Shown piece by piece: positions 1 through 36,084 of a DNA stretch of 64,000 nt. The notes beneath the pieces were generated by a model, which searched no databases, was not told where the DNA came from, and worked only from the letters and a program-made list of their open reading frames with translations. The stretch comes from Pagrus major (Eukaryota; Chordata; Actinopteri; Spariformes; Sparidae), in assembly GCF_040436345.1 (NCBI RefSeq), contig NC_133238.1, positions 4,147,150-4,211,149 on the forward strand, in the 5' to 3' direction. A program made the position numbers and the translations under genes. Position 1 is the first letter of the stretch. Every line of letters starts with the position of its first letter.

Positions 1-150
1 ATCGTCACAATGACAAAGTAGTATGTGTTCCACTCATTCACAATCACAAAAAAATTAAAGTTGTAGAAAGCATTGGAACTAAAGTCTGCCATTATATACA
101 TGTTCTTTACGAGTGCGTGTAAACTTTTTAGCACGACTGTATATATTACT
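1..150 (+). mobile_element. Tc1-like transposon, right end (partial)
   Basis: The sequence up to the CACGACTGTATAT end closely matches the right terminus of the Tc1-like element at 20,985-21,120: the same order of an ACAAAGTAGTATG block, a TTGTAGAAA block and a TGTAAAC block. The rest of the element lies before the window, so its transposase cannot be judged. Confidence 0.75.
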
Positions 151-270
151 GTTAGCGTTCATCAAAAATGCATCTACAGCGTTAAACAACAATCATTTTT
201 GGCATTTGTTGACAGTGGATCAACTTCTAATATGTCAGGGAGTAGTTTTATACAGTCCTTGGGAGTAAGA
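150..270 (+). mobile_element. Possible Ty3/Gypsy-type retropepsin fragment
   Basis: The + frame reads FLAFVDSGSTSN followed about 12 residues later by SLGV. This resembles the active-site region of Ty3/Gypsy aspartic proteases (DSG then a leucine-glycine pair). Only about 40 codons survive, with no gag, RT or LTR next to it. Chance similarity is possible; the family call is inference. Confidence 0.4.
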
Positions 271-283
271 AGAAGAAGCTGTA

Positions 284-2620
284 GTGTTGTGTATGTACAA
301 ACCACCAAGGACAAAACTGAAAGTACTGAAAAACACAAACAACATGCTGGACCTTGTTTACACCACCATACCTGGTGCATACCGGGCCGAGCCCCGCCCC
401 CACCTCGGATACTCAGACCACATCTCTGTTAAGCTGATCCCAGTTTACAGACCACTTGTCAGAGGCTCCAGACCAGCAAACAGACAGGTGAAGACCTGGC
501 CGGAAGGAGCCATCTCTGCCCTTCAAGACTGTTTTGAGTGCACTGACTGGCAAATGTTTAGGGAGGCAGCAACCACCAACGGCTCCACTGACCTGGAGGA
601 GTACACGGCATCAGTAACTGGCTTCATCAGTAAGTGCATTGATGACGTCACTGTCATCAAGACCATCCCCATGTTTTCAAACCAGAAGCCATGGATGACT
701 GCAGAGGTACGTGCACTGCTGAGAGCCAGAGACATAGCCTTCAGAGCAGGAGATAAGGAAGCCCTGAGCACAGTGAGGGCAACACTGGCCTGGGCTATCA
801 GGGATGTTAAACGAGCGCATGCCCAGAAAATCCGCGGCCACTTCAGAGACAGCGGAGACACACGGCAGCTGTGGCAGGGCATCCAAGCCATCACCAACTA
901 CAGGACAACAACACCGGCCTGTGACAGTGATGCCTCCCTGCCCGATACGCTGAACGTGTTCTACACCCGGTTTGAAGCAGAAAACGATGTGGTGGCGAGG
1001 AAGAACACCCCCCCCCCTCCCGGCGAACAAGTGCTATGTCTGACCACCGCTGAGGTGAGAAAGACTCAGAGTCAAACCGCGTAAGGCTGCTGGCCCAGAC
1101 AACATTCCCGGGAGTGTGCTCAAAGGATGGTGCAGACCAACTGGCAGATGTTCTCACGGACATCTTCAACATCTCTCTGAGCAGTGCCACCGTCCCATCG
1201 TGCTTTAAAACCACCACCATTGTCCCTATACCCAAAAAGTCACCTGTGTCCTGCCTCCATGACCTTCTGCCCCCCACCCTAGACCCCCTGCAGTTCGCGT
1301 ATCAAGCCTACCACTCCACCGACAACGCCATCACCACCACCCTCCACTCACCCATCTGGATAAAAAGGACACTTCCGTCAGACACGTCAGAATGCTGTTC
1401 ATAGACTTCAGTTCAGCATTCAACACAATCATCCCCCAGCAGCTGACTAGGAAGCTGAGCTTGCTGGGCCTGAACACATCCCTCTGCAACTGGATCCTGG
1501 ACTTTCTGACGGGGAGACCCCAGACAGTCCGGATCAGGAATAACATCTCCAGCACCACCACACTGAGCACAGGGGTACCTCAAGGCTGTGTGCTCAGTCC
1601 ACTGCTGTTCACACTACTGACCCACGACTGCACAGCACTACACTACTCGAACCACATCATCAAGTTCACCGACGATACAACTGTGGTGGGTCTCATCGAC
1701 AAGAACGACAAGTCATCATACAGAGAGGAGGTGGAACAACTGATAACCTAGTGCAAAGTCAACAACCTGTCCCTGAATATAGACAAAACCAAAGAGATGG
1801 TTGTTGATTTCCGGAGAACACAGAGGGACCATGAGCCACTGGACATCCACGTCTCCCCGGTGGAGATCGTGAACAACTCCAAATTCCTCAGTGTCCACCT
1901 GGCAGACAACATAACCTGGTCCCTAAACACCGGCTCCACCATGAAGAAAGCCCAGCAGCGACTCAACTTCCTGAGAAGGCTGAGGAGAGCCCACCTCCCA
2001 CCCCCCATTCTCACCACTTTCTACAGAGGGACTATAGAGAGCCTCCTGGGTAGCTGCATCACTGCCTGGTTCGGAAACTGCACCCAACTGGACCGCAAGA
2101 ACCTGCAGCGATTGGTGAGGACGGCCGAAAAGATCATTGGAGTCACTCTCCCCTCCATCTCAGACATTTACACCACACGCTGCATCCATAAGGCAACCAG
2201 CATTGTGGAAGACCCCACCCACCCCTCACATAGACTTTTCTCCCCCCTTCCATCTGGCAGAAGATACCGTAGCGTACGGTCTGTCACTACCAGACTACAA
2301 AACAGCTTCTTCCCCCAGGCCATACGACTCCTCAATGCTCAGGGACTGATCTGACCACCTCTGTTACCCTGTTGTACGCTGTCCGTTGCTGTTTTTGTAT
2401 TTGTCTGATGCACTATTGCACCTCATGTAAATAATAATAATAATCATACACTACAGTTATTTGCACTACTATCCAGCTACATGTAGCATGTGGTATTGTT
2501 GTTGTTGTTCTATGATGTTGTTGTTGTTTATTTGCGATGAAACTTCTTGAGAAACATTATTTCATTGTACTGTGTATATGGCTGGAATGACAATAAACCC
2601 TCTTGACTCTTGAATCTTGA
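284..2620 (+). mobile_element. Decayed jockey-superfamily (L2/Rex-like) LINE
   Basis: This is a 5'-truncated non-LTR retrotransposon. It opens with the end of the endonuclease domain (HLGYSDHIS, about 400-430). The endonuclease-to-RT linker runs to 1,084. Reverse transcriptase motif A ([13 protein letters not shown]) lies near 1,395, motif B ([13 protein letters not shown]) near 1,571 and motif C near 1,666. The C-terminal domain ends at 2,354 (LPSGRRYRS, then FFPQAIRLLN). The frame changes near 1,084 and 1,392. A piece of RT between the PKK and DPLQFAY motifs is missing near 1,260. A TAG replaces a likely Trp codon at 1,749, and the catalytic box reads FTDD instead of FADD, so it is dead. 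The 3' tail ends with AATAAA (about 2,591) and a CTTGAAT repeat, typical of this group. Confidence 0.9.
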
Positions 2621-2800
2621 ATGCTTTGGGTCATTGTCTTGCTGGAAAATAAATCTTCTCATGCAGACAAAATCAGGTTGTCCTCAGGGACTTCCCTATA
2701 TTTTGCTGCATTCATTTTACCCTCTACCTTTACAAGCCTTGCCGTTGTTGAGAAGCATCCCCATAGCATGATGCTGTCCCCACAATGCTTCACAGGAGGT
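2621..2800 (-). pseudogene. Tc1/mariner transposase fragment
   Basis: The minus strand reads a Tc1-type catalytic-core segment: [19 protein letters not shown], then a KMNAAKY block and PEDNL. It matches the conserved [10 protein letters not shown] region of Tc1 transposases. It has a stop codon, and neither the rest of the gene nor a terminal repeat is visible here. It directly abuts the 3' tail of the preceding LINE, so the LINE probably inserted into or beside it. Confidence 0.85.
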
Positions 2801-2820
2801 AGTAGGAATGGAAAAGTATT

Positions 2821-2838
2821 AAACCTCTATAGAGGTTT
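2821..2838. repeat. Perfect 18-bp palindrome
   Basis: AAACCTCTATAGAGGTTT equals its own reverse complement. It follows the Tc1 scrap directly. No function is evident. Confidence 0.9.
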
Positions 2839-2839
2839 G

Positions 2840-4018
2840 AGACCATTGTATGAATAAAATGCGCGCGTGACAGGATGGTGTACTTTGGTTCCAATGTGTG
2901 GAGGACTCGCTGCTTTACCACCACGGAAAATGGCCTCTATATAAGCTGCAATAAAAACGCAGATGCACGCCGTGGCTATAGCACTTGACTGTGGAAGTTG
3001 AGATGCAAAGGCATTTGTCAACATTGTCTGGCCTTTCAGTTTTTATTCACAGGCGCGGTTGATTTTAGTAGAGAGCTGTGGTGGTTCTAATGTTAGTCAC
3101 GGTGTATGGCACTATTTTCTTACAGTGCTTACATCTTGTCTGTCACTCTGTCGCTGTTTATGGTTTCCACCGGATAACCAAAATTCTGCCACAGAAATGA
3201 TTTACATGTGGCGGGGGCATCTTCTATGCTAATTTCGAGTTCAACATCAGACTCTCTCATGCTGGCAGCTGCTCTGTCTAATTGCTACACGCGCATTGCA
3301 AGCAGACGGTGGTGCGATGAAACATCCTAGGTTGGAGTGGCGGTGTGAGGGTGTCACTCATTAGAATTGGCCTTATCACAGCCAACAAATGTATAACCAT
3401 GAAACTGAAAGATGAACAGCCACCTACATATAATACACAGACTAATGGTAACTAATGTACTACTGTAACCATTACATTAGTAACACATTAGTAGTACATT
3501 TTAGCATGGCATCGTGTCCAGGGGCTGTGGCTTGAGCATTCGAATAAGAGGAGCATGAAAGTCCTGATCACTGGGCCATGACTGGAGTAGTCAGTTTTGG
3601 TTTGGAGGCACTGGATGTTGGAGGAGCATCCCCAATATCAGCATCTCAGTTTTCCCAAGGCAGCCCTTGACTGACAGCCATTGTCTGTTCCTCATTCTCA
3701 ATGGGTGGCCTCTTAAACTTTTTGTTTAAGATTTGTTCTGACAGCTTCCTAAGGTAGCTAGCTAGCTATTATCCGTAATGATTGGTTGCTGACTGCTAAT
3801 TGAATAGCGTAAAGGCAGCGTGTCTTCGCACTCATTTCAACTTTGAACCTTCAACAAGTGAAGTAAAGTATCCAAGTTTTTCCAATTTATTTCAACAGTG
3901 TAATAGTGTTATAATTTTTTGCCATTTACTACTATTTTTATGTATACGTGTATGAATATATGTATATGTGTATATATACATATATATTTCTCCATCTCTA
4001 ACTCTCTCTATCAATTTT
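2840..4018. other. Gene-free stretch
   Basis: No exon with plausible splice borders, RNA gene or recognisable transposon protein was found. A pair of imperfect inverted words (TAATGTACTACT and AGTAGTACATT, about 3,450-3,500) suggests part of a small fold-back repeat. The end becomes AT-rich with TATATG runs. Confidence 0.4.
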
Positions 4019-4105
4019 TTCAATTCAAAGGGGGCTTTATTGGCATGAAAGTTTCAACAACAATGTTGCCAAAGCATCAAAACACAACTTGTCCAAATTC
4101 GGACT
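4019..4105 (-). mobile_element. 3' tail of a LINE, extremely 5'-truncated copy
   Basis: Read on the minus strand, the sequence is a close second copy of the end of the LINE whose tail lies at 4,393-4,480: a TTTGGCAACATTGTTG block, then AAACTTTCATGCCAATAAAG and a CTTTGAATTG end. Only the last 85 bases were inserted, as expected from target-primed reverse transcription. Confidence 0.75.
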
Positions 4106-4109
4106 ATTC

Positions 4110-4392
4110 TGTCTCTCTATCTATATGTATATCTCCCTATCTCTCTCTATCTCCCTCTCTCTATCTCTTTATCTCTCTCTATCGCTCTCTATGTATCTAT
4201 CTTTATATCTATCTCTATCTCCCTATCTCTAACTCTATCTCTATCTCTTACTCTATCTCTATGTATCTCTCCATCTCTAACTCTCTCTATCAGTCTATCT
4301 CTATCTCTCTATGTCTCTACTTCTCTATCTCTTTATCTCTCTCTATCTCTCTATGTCTCTATCTATATCTCTATCTCCCTACCTCTGTCTCT
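4110..4392. repeat. Compound TCTA/TCTC microsatellite
   Basis: About 280 bases of degenerate CTCTCTATCTATATCTC, all pyrimidine-plus-A on this strand. It is bounded on both sides by 3' tails of the same LINE family. The codons some frames show across it (repeated Ser-Leu-Ser-Ile) are not a gene. Confidence 0.95.
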
Positions 4393-4589
4393 CAAATTCA
4401 AATTCAAATTCAAAGGCACTTTATTGGCACGAAAGTTTTAACAACAATGTTGCCAAAGCATCTGTCCAATCACTCGGACAGAACACAACAAATAACAACA
4501 TGAACACCAACACAACACCAAGATTGATTTACATTAATTATATATACAGTATATACAGTGTGCGTGTGCCTGCGTGCGTGCGTGCGTGC

Positions 4590-4629
<40 letters not shown>

Positions 4630-6428
4630 CGGTCATTCACTGTCCCACAGGTTGTGGCATGTTGACACATATTGGGCAGCAAGATATGCCCTGTCTCCTT
4701 CTCCCAGGAGTATTTTTAATTTTGAGATGTCATTCAGCTCTTTGAAATCTGAGATTACAGAGTTGAACTTGTTAAAATAAATGTTCCTCGTTTCGTTGAA
4801 TGTTTACATTGTAGGAGAAAGTGCATCTCTGTCTCAACCTCACCTGTCGAACAGTGACCACATGTTCTGTTTTCTTTTGGTTGCCATGATTTTTTGTGTC
4901 TTCCTGTTTGGATTGTCAGTTTGTGGTCACTGAGCCTGTACTTGGTGAGGATCTGTCTCTGCATTTTATCTCTGACAGTAGAGAGATATTCTGCCAATTC
5001 ATAATCTCTTTTTGGGGCTAGATAATCTAATCTACTTTGGCTTTTAGTTTCTTCTTTCCAATGTTTCAGATATGTTTCTTTACATTGTGTTATAATTTGC
5101 TTTACTCTGATTGGTGTTTGGAGAGCAGTGTTGTTGTGAGGCTGGTCAGACTGTGTCTGAGAGGGGGCAGTTAGCCTCAGTACCAACTGACATAGGGGAC
5201 TCTTTTCTGGGCTTAGCTCTTGAGTTTGGAGGGCTTTGGAGTGGAGGGTGTCTCAGGGGCTGGATTTCAGGTGGTTAAAAAAGTTGAGCGTTCTCTTTTG
5301 AATGTTAATTATCAGTGGGTATCTGTCTAATTCTGCTCTACATGCATTTGTTGGTGTGTTTCTGTGTACGTGTAAAATGTGTCTGCAGAATTCTGCATGT
5401 AAAGATTCTGTTGGATGTTTTCCCCAACGGGTATAGCTCTGATGACTGAGTGGACCCCATACTTCACTACGGTACAGCGCAATGGGCTGGATGAGACTAT
5501 CAAATATTTTAAGCCAGATTTTGACTGGAATTTGGAAATTATAAAATGTTCTCTTAATTGCATCTAGGGCTCTTCAAGCTTTTTCTTTTAGTGCTTTCAC
5601 TGCCATGTTGAAACTCCCTGATGCTGTAATGGTTATACCAAGGTAGGTATAACTCTTGCTATGTTCAATATGATTATATGATTATTTATGGTAAATTGGT
5701 GTTTGTTCTCCTGACATCTGGGGCGTTTTTGAAAGATCATGACATTAGTTTTCTTCATATTTACTGCCAGGGCCCAGTTCTGACAGTTCTTTTCTACTAT
5801 GTCCAGCTGTTGCTGTAGTCCTTGTTCAGTAGGAGACAGTAGAACAAGGTCATCAGCATAAAACAGAGACTTCACCTCTCTATCTAGGAGGGAGAGGCCA
5901 GGAGCAGCACATTGATCCAACTCAACAGCAAGTTCATTTATATACACATTAAATAAAGTCGGACTTAAATTGCACCCCTTGCGTACACCTCTTCTCTGGG
6001 TGAAGAATTCAGTTTGTTTGTCTCCAATTTTATCAGCACACATATTTTCCAAATACATTGATTTAACCAGATCATACATTTTGCCCCCTATACCACAGTG
6101 TAGAAGCCTGTAATAGAGCCCTTCATGCCAAATACAGTCGAAAGCTTTCTTGAAATCAATGAAACAAGTGAATATCTTACCATAACCTAACCCTAACCCT
6201 TTTGTTTGGTGTACATGTTTGTTAATTAAAGTGTGAAGGGTATATACATGGTCGGTGGTGCGGTGTTTTGGGAGGAAGCCAGTTTGACTTTTACTTAAGA
6301 TGGAGTGTTCCTCAAGGAAATCTAGTATTCTTTTATTTAGAATACTACAGAATAATTTACCTAGACAGCTGCTGACACAGATGCCACGGTAGTTATTAGG
6401 GTCTGATTTGTCCCCACTCTTATGAATG

Positions 6429-6430
<2 letters not shown>
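4393..6430 (-). mobile_element. Non-LTR retrotransposon (LINE), RT to 3' end, decayed
   Basis: On the minus strand, RT starts at the HKSGDKSDPNNYRG motif (about 6,410). It continues through motif A (FIDFKKAFD, about 6,150), motif B (GVRKGCNLSPTLF, about 5,980) and an intact catalytic FYADD (about 5,850). The post-RT region is in shifted frames near 5,330-5,580. The C-terminal part (about 4,755-5,186) has a cysteine/histidine knuckle of the form CGHC...H....C. The 3' UTR carries a GT microsatellite and AATAAA, and ends in (GAATTT)n at 4,393-4,414. Frameshifts and stops break the ORF and the 5' part is missing. The clade is not resolved by eye. Confidence 0.88.
4558..4627. repeat. (TGCG)n/(GT)n microsatellite
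   Basis: TGCG tetranucleotides pass into a pure GT run. It sits in the 3' UTR of the minus-strand LINE, just after its last coding similarity. Confidence 0.95.

Positions 6431-6473
<43 letters not shown>
6431..6473. repeat. (TC)n microsatellite
   Basis: About 21 uninterrupted TC units mark the point where the LINE reverse transcriptase similarity is cut off on its 5' side. Confidence 0.95.
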
Positions 6474-6476
<3 letters not shown>

Positions 6477-8193
6477 ACACACTCACGATGCAGTGCAGGC
6501 ACAACACAAACTTTTTGTGTAGGCTACAGCTGAAAAACACATATTGACTGCTTCTTGGTGGTAACTCTGCCTAAGCTGGACGTATTCTCTGCTGATTTGC
6601 TGGATGGCACTGATTAGCTTTTTATTCATTGAAATGATTTGGGCGTCTGCGTTGTTCTTAACATATCCTTAGGCATAAAAAATGTTGGTTGGTTCTGATT
6701 GCTTAAAGTTGGTTGTTGTGCAATGATGTAGTGTATTGGTTATAGCTAGCGAGTAGATTGAGTTTTCAAAAGTTTCCCAAACTTGATAGTTTTAATATGA
6801 CATTGACAACTGCCACTAGATGTTGCACAATATTACCACCATCTCATACCAAAAGTGGGCACGTTTTTGATCTGAGACCTCCCTCCGATTCAGAAACAAC
6901 TGGATTGACAAAAACAGTAGTTTTACGTCACAGATGATCTAAAAAAAATTTTGATCTGCTGAGTGAATCCATGTAATACAATTATTACCCTGCCAACTTC
7001 CTGCTAATGCTTACTACCTAAAACATCAAGTAAAATTTGTGTTGAATGGGCCCTCGCACTCCTGCACGCATCGGGATGTGGGACAGCTGCAGCCTTTTTG
7101 CCAAACATCGACTGTTCGGCATACCTCTGAATTTTCATGTGTTTTGTGCCAAGGAATTCAATCTGACTTTCTGTGTCAACTATGTAGTTCTACAGAACAC
7201 TCACTGCTTACATATTTGGGTTAAAGTATATTAAGGGTAGACCACACCATGATTGATTTTTGATTGACACAAAAGGTTTACTTTCTGATGCCAATAGTCA
7301 GCGGAATACATTGGTATAGAAACTATCATTTCTATGTCAACCATGTTGGTTTGGGACAATGTACACAATGTATAATTGACCATCAGTCATACTAAAATTA
7401 GAAATGTGAAATGAAGTAGCTGGGAATAGGGGGGATGTCTACTTTGTTTCAAATCTTGTAGGGGTTGCTATTGAGCCATTTGGCCTGAATCCTGAGACCC
7501 ACATCAGATATCAAGGTTCCCTACTTTTGACATATATGACAAGTTTCATGAGTTCTTTTAGCATCCCTCGCCCCTTAACAACAACTCCCTTTTCTATTGT
7601 GAATAATACTTTGCCAAGCTAATGCAGTTTTGCTCAGAATCTGGAATGAAGCATCATTTAAGGCTTTACTAACCAAATTTGAGTTGGATCTGATTAACCT
7701 GGTCAGAGTAATTTAGTTTTTATTAATTTAGAGCCTGTAACGTCTTTTGCCAGTAGTGTCTTTATAAATATAAACTTTTTATAAAGTTTTTTCCACAGTT
7801 TCACGGGAAGGGACTCACATGCAACAACATGTATAAGCAGCGGGACAAGCTACCAAAACAAAGAACAGAGAAACTCTGATTTCATACACAGTGTGACTTC
7901 ATTCTCTGCTCAGGACAGTTACTTCACCATATCTTTATATAGCAAATAGTACATAATATTAAATGTTCAAAATAGTAGCAAACAAAATCAGAAACCTTTA
8001 AATTAATTTGGACTCTGAACGCAGTGCTAGTTACATACAAAAGGCCGTCTCACACAACCAAAATAGGGTGAAGCCATTCGATCACATTGATACGATACTA
8101 TTCTATTTTATCCACAATAACTGTATTGGCTCAACAACCTGCCTTTTCTCACTGTGATGTTGCTTTATCCTTCCATGATCTCACTGATGGTAG
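6474..8193. other. Gene-free stretch upstream of the first readable SON exon
   Basis: No exon similar to the N-terminal repeats of SON, no RNA gene and no clear transposon protein was seen. Short ORFs near 7,040-7,230 lack family resemblance or splice context. The sequence is probably intron. Confidence 0.35.
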
Positions 8194-32689
<24,496 letters not shown>

Positions 32690-35230
32690 ACATACACACA
32701 ATAGTGGGACTGACATTCTACATAGTTCAACTGTTTAATTATTAAATAACTGGTCCTATAATATCATTGCCAGGCAATGATATGATGGCTTATTTATATA
32801 CTAAGAAAGTTATAAATACTCTAGATACACAACAGTGATAACCATGAAGACTATTCAGGCTTCAGATGACACAGTATATTTGTATTTAAGCTTCTTGTGA
32901 CTGATTTTATAGCCACAAAATCACACTTTTTTTCAAGTCACTAGGCTCATGACAGGGTGGCAAATATTTTTTGCCAGGTTGTTAAGATTGGGAAAAAGTC
33001 TCAGTCATATTAAAAGTCAGTGGCATAGTGTTATGTACGTATGTATGTATGTATGTATGTATGTATGAATGAATGATATAGTAGCATTTTAGCCTGAGCT
33101 GACCAATACTTGGATAAACCCGACACCAGTCCTGAGTTTCTTAGCAATGGATTTATTGTTGGTCACAGCAAAGCAGGACAAAGTTAGGCTGTTAAATGAA
33201 AAGTTAATATGTAAATTAATGTGTCTTGTTGGTTTGCATTTTTTCTGTTGGTCCTGACATTACATTTGTGGCCTGGCCTCCTCCTATGAAAATGCTCATA
33301 AAAGAGGCTTTTTTATATTATGGAATCAATCTTCTAAAAATGTGTAAACCGAAATAAAGATTATATTTATGTTATGTAGTAGAGGCAGCCAGATTATGTT
33401 TCTTTAACAATCCCAATTGAATGTGTTTTATGCTTCTTTGTGTCACCAAAATCCCCGTGTTTATGAGACTGGGGAAGGTGCTGACAACCATTTCTTCAGT
33501 ATGCACAGGAGTTGTGGCAACTGCTTCTTTTCACTCACCATTGAAGAGAGAGGTGAACACTTGTGGAAGTTTTCCCAACATCCCTGCCCCCAAGACACAA
33601 GCAACTAACTAACCAGCAGTAACTGTAGTGAATTACATCATCTTTTATTATCTTCCTATCAGCAAACACTATCAGATTTGTTTGATACTCACCAAGGCAA
33701 GCCAGTGGCACTACTGCTGAGCACTGAAGATGGATATCAGCTGTAGTTTTTTTTCCCCCTGCGCCACCAGTTCACTGTTTGTCTAAAGGGATAATTTTAT
33801 TTTCTGTGTTGATTAAAAATCAGATACATTCTCAAACATATACTATGATAATAACTATAAATGTAAATAAACTTTTTTGACAGATGTTTTATATTATGAT
33901 CATAATCTGCAAAATGGCTAGTGAAAGCTCAAATTTTACCAGCAACTCGATAGATTTCCATTGTTGTTTTTTTGTTTGTTTGTTTTTCTGGCTGGTGAGT
34001 GGAGCAAATCTACCAGCCACTTGCATATTTTGAAGCTGGTGCTAATTTTGTAACATGCCCACTGATGGACTAAGGTCAAATCTCTATTGTAGGTTCTCTT
34101 CAAGGTAAAGTGATAATATTCTATATTTTTGTAATTGTCAACAAAACCCACAAACAGACCAAGAAGACAACAAACTGAGCCTCCTGACAAGTATAACGTT
34201 TGTATCCAAAGCCTGATATATCTCTAAAATACATCAGTGAGTCGCATCATTGTTCAGTGTGACATGTTCATAACCATGAACATACACAAAACTTATTTAT
34301 TTTGACCGAATGCCACGAGCACCATCATGCTGCCTGAAATAATAAAGTTCCTCTCACTTATTTAATTTCTTCTTGCTCCCTGGGTAACCCAGATGAATTT
34401 GGTCTGGGAGATGGCTGTTGCACATCGTAATGGTCTTTCTCTGAATTCTTACACTTTAAGTCAACCATGAGTCTTGGGATGTGTACACTCTAGAGCCATA
34501 CTGCATGGATCTTTTATGATGTTCATGAGTGTCACTGGAATATATTTCAGGCCCCCTTCATTTTTTTTGTCAGTTGTAATTACTTTTACCTGAGAGAACT
34601 TTTCATATGAATAAAGATTGTATGTCCACTGCTACTGCAATTATTTAAATACATGATTTTTGTTTGAAATAATATATATATAAAATGTGTTGATTGTACG
34701 GAAGCATACTGCTGACACACACACACACACACACACAAAAAAACAACCACGTTATAATGTGAAAGATTTATTGTTGTAACAAGATACTTTTCGCATTAAA
34801 ACATGATAATGTTATAACGTGAAAAGTTTCATGGTATTACATTGAAAAAGTCTGTAATCTTTAATGACTATTACTGCTTGGACCATGCCTGGACCATAGA
34901 ACATCTGACTTGTGGACACATTAAACACAAGGTTTCAAGAGCTGTAAAACCATTTATTGAGCAAGGAATAGTTGTTCAGATGGATGAATGAGGGGATGGT
35001 TCGATGGATGGTAGGATGATTTTGTTATTAATGCTTCCGCTAAGGTTAAGGATTATATCAAGCCTTCATCATGATCAGGTTTAAGCTTCTCTCAGGTCAG
35101 TTGTTGTCAAACAACCCGGGTGGATCTCTCCACCCACTCAGCTTGAGATTTTTAACAACTGCCCCTATAAATATGAGGTATTTGAATTGAAATGGGATCC
35201 CAAGCTTTGTGGAATTTGTGGAGTCTTTCA
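32690..35230 (+). other. SON 3' UTR candidates and intergenic sequence
   Basis: AATAAA hexamers occur at 33,353, 34,341 and 34,610; the first gives a 3' UTR of about 680 bases. A (GTAT)n run lies at 33,038-33,067 and a short (AC)n at 34,717-34,738. ORFs at 33,417-33,612 have no splice context or family. DONSON exons were looked for on the minus strand and not seen. Confidence 0.5.
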
Positions 35231-35357
35231 CTTAACGGTTTCTCCATATAAAGGGTTTCAGTATCTGCATTTGTGTGAGGGAGGGGGGTGTCCTGCTGCC
35301 CCATGGGGTCACAGGGTCAGGATCAGTAGTCTGCCAGACTACTGACTCAGCTTTGCT

Positions 35358-35452
35358 GCCAAGCAGGGACCAGGAGAAGGCGTCGGCAGGGATGCCAACA
35401 AGAGACCAAGGGAGGGTGTCAGCCGGATGGCCGACGAGGGACCAGGAGAATA
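35358..35452. repeat. 33-bp minisatellite, about three units
   Basis: Units of AAG/ACGAG(G/A)GACCA(G/A)G(A/G)GA... repeat with a 33-base period. In the + frame they give an 11-residue repeat (TRDQGRVSAGW/M). No gene context. Confidence 0.7.
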
Positions 35453-35499
35453 GAAAAGAATAGAGTGGGGGGTAGTTAAGTCCAGAGAACAAAGCAGTC

Positions 35500-36082
35500 T
35501 ATCAAGTTGTGCCATAGTGTGTGAGGAGTGAGGTACTTCTTTCCTGCCTTAATGTCCTGTGCCACTAGTCTAACAATGGCTTGAAAAAAGATTATAACCC
35601 GAGTTCCTCCACATGAACAGAGCATGGACTGGATGATGTTTTTCACTAAGAATGCTCTGTGCTTTCCTCCTGCAAGTCTGCGTGTAGATCATGTACATGG
35701 AGGGGAGGTCAGAGCCATGGTTCTCTCTGCAGTAATTTTCTTTCGACTAGGGTGGTGTTACTAGACCTCACAGTGATGTCACTGGTGAGGATGCTGTCAA
35801 CTAGTCCTCTCTAGGCCTGGGTGTGAGGCTGATGTCCAAGTCCAGCCTTCTGCATCCTGATAAAGTGCAACTGTTGCTCTACTTTTTTCACTGTTTTTGC
35901 AGTGTTTTTGGCCCAGCTGAAGGTTTTCAGAAGTGTGAAAACATTCAGCACAAGTTACTACTTGTAGCCGCTCGTCTGCTCGACCTCAGGCACCTTGATG
36001 GTGAGAGGCTTCAAAGGGGGGACCTCTTCCCCCAAAATCTAGGATCAGTTCTTTGGTTTTATTTATTTTGAGAACAACAATG
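35500..36082 (-). mobile_element. LINE RT C-terminal fragment (L2-like)
   Basis: The minus strand near 36,065 reads LKINKTKELILDFGG, the conserved post-catalytic KTKE-DF motif of jockey/L2 reverse transcriptases. Lower down, SDITVRSSNTTLVERK and AGGKHRAFLVKNIIQSM resemble the terminal domain. Stops are frequent. Confidence 0.6.
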
Positions 36083-36084
36083 GC

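Noticed and set aside
174..380. Minus-strand 68-codon ORF
   Set aside because: Antisense of the possible retropepsin and LINE region; no signal peptide logic, promoter or homology.
523..1277. Overlapping minus-strand ORFs of 117-128 codons
   Set aside because: Shadows of the + strand LINE coding sequence.
4311..4745. ORFs of repeated Ser/Leu/Ile and Arg/Ala/Cys/Val
   Set aside because: They are translations of the TCTA/TCTC and GT microsatellites and of antisense LINE sequence.
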